Both the position numbers and the translations under genes were made by a program. The notes under the pieces were generated by a model. It had not been told where the DNA came from. It searched no databases and saw only the letters and a program-made list of their open reading frames with translations. From CALXOJ01 sp034120015 (GTDB lineage: Bacteria; Spirochaetota; Spirochaetia; JAFGXN01): DNA of 64,000 nucleotides. The stretch spans positions 1 through 64,000 of the forward strand of contig JAXEIF010000022.1 in the NCBI GenBank assembly GCA_034120015.1, written 5' to 3'. Of the stretch, positions 61,485-64,000 are shown in pieces (positions within the stretch are counted from its first letter, which is position 1; every line of letters begins with the position of its first letter).

Positions 61485-62720
61485 ATGAAAAATTGGATGA
61501 AGGTTTTATTGGGTGCGTTTCTGGGGTCTGTTATCGGAGCGTTCCTGCCGGCAAAAGTCGAATTTCTTCACGGGCTTGTCCGGTTCTTTTTTGATTTGTC
61601 CGTTAACTTCGGAAAATATATTTTTGTACCGCTGGTTTTCTTTTCCCTTGTTATCGAGGTGTACGAAATGTACCGGCAGAAAACGCTGAAAAAAATTTTT
61701 TTACGGAGTCTGGCCTTTACGGGTGCGGTTGCGTTGCTGGCTGTTCTGTTCGGAATGACACTGACGCTCATTTTGTCGCCGCAGAGACTTTCCCACATTA
61801 TTCCCGAAGCGGAAGTTTACCGTGTTCCGGAGCTTGCGGATTTTTTTCTTTCCTTTGTACCGTCCGATATGATACAGGTGTTTTTTAATCCGTACGGTAT
61901 TCTTTTTCCTGCAGTGATTTTGGCTTTTCTGATCGGGGTCAATCTTTCTTTCGACCGTTTGGCTACCAAGTCGATTTCTACATTGTTTGATTCGTTTTCG
62001 AAACTGTTTCAGCATATCAATACGTTTGTTGTCGATATCCTCTGGATTATGATTTTTTTCATTTCGCTGCAGTTTTCGTATTCGCTGAAATCGGGACCGG
62101 CGTTGAATGCCGACATTGTCTATTTCATTCTGTTTCTGGTGCTCGAAGCGGTGCTGTTTTTGTTTGTGTTCTGTCCGGCACTGCTGTTTCTGTTTTTTAA
62201 AGAAAAAAATCCTTATAAGCTGCTGTTCGGACTGATGACACCGGCATTGACGGCTTTTCTTTCGGGAGATGTTCTGCTCGCCCATTCCGTAATGATGAAA
62301 CACAATGAAAAGAATTTGGGAGTTGACGTTACAACCAATTCTTTTCTGACGGGGTTTTTTGCGGCTGTTTTTCGGCCGGGAACGGTGATGATGACCGTTT
62401 CCGCTTTTCTGATGATTTTAAAATCGCAGTCGGGGCTGACAATTTCGTTTTCGTCCGTGCTCATTGCCGTTTTGCTGTCTCTTGTGTTGGCATTATATAC
62501 GGGGACAATTCCCGTTGTAGGATCGTTTTTCTCGGTCATTGTGATGTGCGGATTTTACGGGGTTGTCAAATCGGATGCCTACAATCTGCTTGTTCCGATG
62601 CTGCCGATTCTGTTCGGATTGTCGGCTTTTATCGATACGGTGTGTTCCGGACTGTGTGCCTATCTGATTGCAAGGCAGACAGGATCCGTTCGTATTGTCG
62701 GAGTCAAAGATTTTTATTGA
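61485..62720 (+). CDS. Dicarboxylate/amino acid:cation symporter (SDF family)
   Basis: A 411-residue secondary transporter with eight or more membrane helices and two re-entrant loops, as in GltP/GltPh. Recognisable parts are the N-terminal GAFLGSVIGAFLPA, NFGKYIFVPLVFFSLVIEV, VTTNSFLTGFFAAVFRPGT and the C-terminal GLSAFIDTVCSGL. The usual NMDGT and serine-rich loops are diverged, so the substrate (glutamate, aspartate or dicarboxylate) and the ion are not certain. It follows the hypothetical gene by 2 nt. Confidence 0.8.
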   Translation: MKNWMKVLLGAFLGSVIGAFLPAKVEFLHGLVRFFFDLSVNFGKYIFVPLVFFSLVIEVYEMYRQKTLKKIFLRSLAFTGAVALLAVLFGMTLTLILSPQRLSHIIPEAEVYRVPELADFFLSFVPSDMIQVFFNPYGILFPAVILAFLIGVNLSFDRLATKSISTLFDSFSKLFQHINTFVVDILWIMIFFISLQFSYSLKSGPALNADIVYFILFLVLEAVLFLFVFCPALLFLFFKEKNPYKLLFGLMTPALTAFLSGDVLLAHSVMMKHNEKNLGVDVTTNSFLTGFFAAVFRPGTVMMTVSAFLMILKSQSGLTISFSSVLIAVLLSLVLALYTGTIPVVGSFFSVIVMCGFYGVVKSDAYNLLVPMLPILFGLSAFIDTVCSGLCAYLIARQTGSVRIVGVKDFY

Positions 62721-62758
62721 TCGAATATGTTGACAGGAATGCAGCGTCCGGTCGGAAA

Positions 62759-63118
62759 TTATATTTTTCTTTGCCGATCGACGGTCACCCAAACAGCCGC
62801 CGTATTCGGCAGAATTCCCGGTTTGCAAAGAGAAACCGACACTGTCTTTGTTTGAGGAAACCGGTCCAATATAAGATCGGCCGTTTTTCCCGCCAGTGTT
62901 TCCAAAAGACGGAATGACGAAGCGCCGATGAAATCGGCGACCGTTTGCGTCAGTACCGCGTAGTCGACGGCGGCATCGACGTTGTCGGTGCTTTCCGCGG
63001 CGGTTGAGTCGTAGGAAGCGGCCACTGTTGCCAATACGGGAATCGGATTTACCCGTTCCCAATCTTCGACACCGATAACAGTATGTGCTGTTATTTTTTC
63101 GATTGTCACTGTAGTCAT
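62759..63118 (-). CDS. folB: Dihydroneopterin aldolase
   Basis: A 119-residue cytoplasmic enzyme of folate synthesis that cleaves 7,8-dihydroneopterin. Visible features are the N-terminal ITAHTVIGVEDWER, DYAVLTQTVADFI, SFRLLETLAGKTADLIL and SLCKPGILPNTAAV with the catalytic Lys. Size is normal. GGAG lies 10 nt before ATG. It stands alone; no other fol genes are in the window. Its end faces the symporter gene across a 38-nt gap. Confidence 0.88.
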   Translation of the reverse strand: MTTVTIEKITAHTVIGVEDWERVNPIPVLATVAASYDSTAAESTDNVDAAVDYAVLTQTVADFIGASSFRLLETLAGKTADLILDRFPQTKTVSVSLCKPGILPNTAAVWVTVDRQRKI

Positions 63119-63184
63119 GCGAGTTCTTCTCCGCTTCTTTTTATCAAAAAAAAATAAAAAAAAAAACGAATTTCGCGATTTTTA

Positions 63185-63193
63185 TGTTATAAT
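63185..63193 (+). promoter_or_regulatory. Extended -10 of leaderless-type thioesterase promoter
   Basis: TGTTATAAT, consensus extended -10, with ATG 5 nt later (ATCTT between) and no Shine-Dalgarno. Confidence 0.6.
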
Positions 63194-63198
63194 ATCTT

Positions 63199-63588
63199 AT
63201 GATAATCGAGAAGTTTTATCCTGCTATAGCTGATACGGACGGATTGCGGCATATGAACAATCTGGCCATACAGTACTGGCTTGAAAAAGCCCGTAATCCT
63301 GTTTTTAAAATTTGTAACCCGTCACTGTCTTTCGAAACATGGAATCAGATTATGGTTCGCAGTGAAGTTGATTTTTTGCATCAGGCTTATTTCGGTTCCG
63401 AGTGCGAAATTCGAACCGGACTTTCCAAGCTGGGACGCAGCTCGATGAGCATATATCAGGAACTGCATCAGGGAGAGCATATTTGTGCCAAGTCAACCGT
63501 TATTACGGTCTTCTTTGATTTCGGGACGCAGAAGTCCGTCGAAATTCCTTCCGATATTCGACGTGAGCTCGAAAAATTACTGATATAA
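63199..63588 (+). CDS. Acyl-CoA thioesterase (4HBT/YbgC-like)
   Basis: A 129-residue hotdog-fold thioesterase. The active-site region is DTDGLRHMNNLAIQYWLEKAR, matching the Asp-x-x-x-x-x-His-(V/M)-N pattern of the 4-hydroxybenzoyl-CoA thioesterase family. RSEVDFLHQAYFGSECEIRT is the usual next block. It should hydrolyse an acyl thioester in the cytoplasm; the chain is unknown. Confidence 0.87.
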   Translation: MIIEKFYPAIADTDGLRHMNNLAIQYWLEKARNPVFKICNPSLSFETWNQIMVRSEVDFLHQAYFGSECEIRTGLSKLGRSSMSIYQELHQGEHICAKSTVITVFFDFGTQKSVEIPSDIRRELEKLLI

Positions 63589-63652
63589 AAAGTCAACCGA
63601 TTTACATTTCCGAAGGAATGTGTTACTATTTGAAGTTTGACGAGAGGATTTT

Positions 63653-64000
63653 GTGTTTAGAAAAGATTTACCTTTAATCCGGTTTTATGATCAGGATTTT
63701 GTCGATATTTACGAACAAAGCTGGAGCAGAATCGATTCTTCTATGGTAAAGGGAACTGCTGCAAACGGCTTTGCGAAAGAATTTTTTGTTTACGAACCGT
63801 CCGGAGTTATCAATCAGCTCGAGGCAGTTTTTTCGACATTTTTCCTGGTGTACAGCAACGGAAGTTATAATTCGAGTTCCTGTCTCGATAATTTCTATAC
63901 AAAACAGGAAGCCGACGGAGCGATTCGCGGAGTTTATTCTCTGGCTGACGGTACACCGTTGCTGACGCCCGAGAATCCGGAAGGCGTTCTTCCGCCATTA
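63653..64000 (+). CDS. Glycoside hydrolase-like protein (trehalase/six-hairpin type), partial
   Basis: The first 116 residues of a gene cut by the window edge, from GTG 63653 with GAGAGG about 5 nt upstream. The text FYDQDFVDIYEQSWSRI, FSTFFLVYSNGSYNSSS and LDNFYTKQEADGAIRGVY resembles the N-terminal part of trehalase-like (alpha/alpha)6-barrel glycosidases. No signal peptide is seen, so it would be cytoplasmic. A TGTTACTAT element near 63621-63629 may be its -10 region. Assignment is tentative. Confidence 0.6.
   Translation, partial: MFRKDLPLIRFYDQDFVDIYEQSWSRIDSSMVKGTAANGFAKEFFVYEPSGVINQLEAVFSTFFLVYSNGSYNSSSCLDNFYTKQEADGAIRGVYSLADGTPLLTPENPEGVLPPL

Overview
The window looks like chromosomal DNA of a flagellated, two-membrane, probably anaerobic bacterium. 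A Treponema-like spirochaete is my best guess, by inference only. Supporting signs are the many lipoproteins with relaxed lipoboxes (LFSC, LFPSC, AVSC, LAGC, MAGC), FliS with a FliT-like partner, a SPOR protein, an outer-membrane-type protein, a fumarate reductase, an NfnAB-type transhydrogenase, and a MurA whose catalytic Cys is Asp. No rRNA, CRISPR array, insertion sequence or prophage was seen.

Layout. 1-540: four tRNA genes on the minus strand (three Ser, one Arg with anticodon GCG). 600-4005: an AT-rich stretch of surface-glycan genes (pyruvyl transferase, ferredoxin/F420-hydrogenase-beta-like protein, family-2 glycosyltransferase) that looks acquired. 4.1-10.5 kb: SPOR protein, coaE, polA, aroA, FliT-like and fliS. 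10.6-19.6 kb: an unknown gene, a 1,259-residue lipoprotein translationally coupled to a barrel/FlgD-like exported protein, an SGNH hydrolase and a lipoprotein. 19.7-29.8 kb: galU, aspS, hemerythrin, a fumarate reductase of the FrdA-FrdB-CCG type, and a heterodimeric ABC exporter. 29.9-39.6 kb: five related lipoprotein genes (one a pseudogene) with InlB-type B-repeats, interrupted by a PHP phosphatase. 39.7-50.8 kb: exported thioredoxin with a DUF4105 protein, epmA-lgt-MinD-like operon, ctpA-rsmE-wecG-like operon, acyl-ACP thioesterase and nfnBA. 50.8-64 kb: an unknown membrane protein, an orphan sugar-binding lipoprotein, a sigma-54 activator without DNA-binding domain, a glycosidase gene broken at CTT TGA, a STAS/zinc-ribbon cassette, murA, a cation symporter, folB, a thioesterase and the start of a second glycosidase.

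How things work together. FrdA/FrdB/CCG protein and NfnAB point to reduced-carrier disposal and NAD(P)H/ferredoxin balancing in an anaerobe. Lgt fits the unusually large lipoprotein load. GalU, the WecG-like transferase and the left-end island feed surface glycans. A recurring regulatory theme is that genes at the head of transcription units commonly have a -10 box only 5-10 nt before ATG and no Shine-Dalgarno (leaderless-type), whereas internal genes have AAGGAG-type sites.

The most unusual items are the leaderless promoter architecture, the CTT TGA frameshift junction in the glycosidase gene (same shift codons as the RF2 gene), and the diversifying B-repeat lipoprotein array. No gap between genes exceeds 300 bases.
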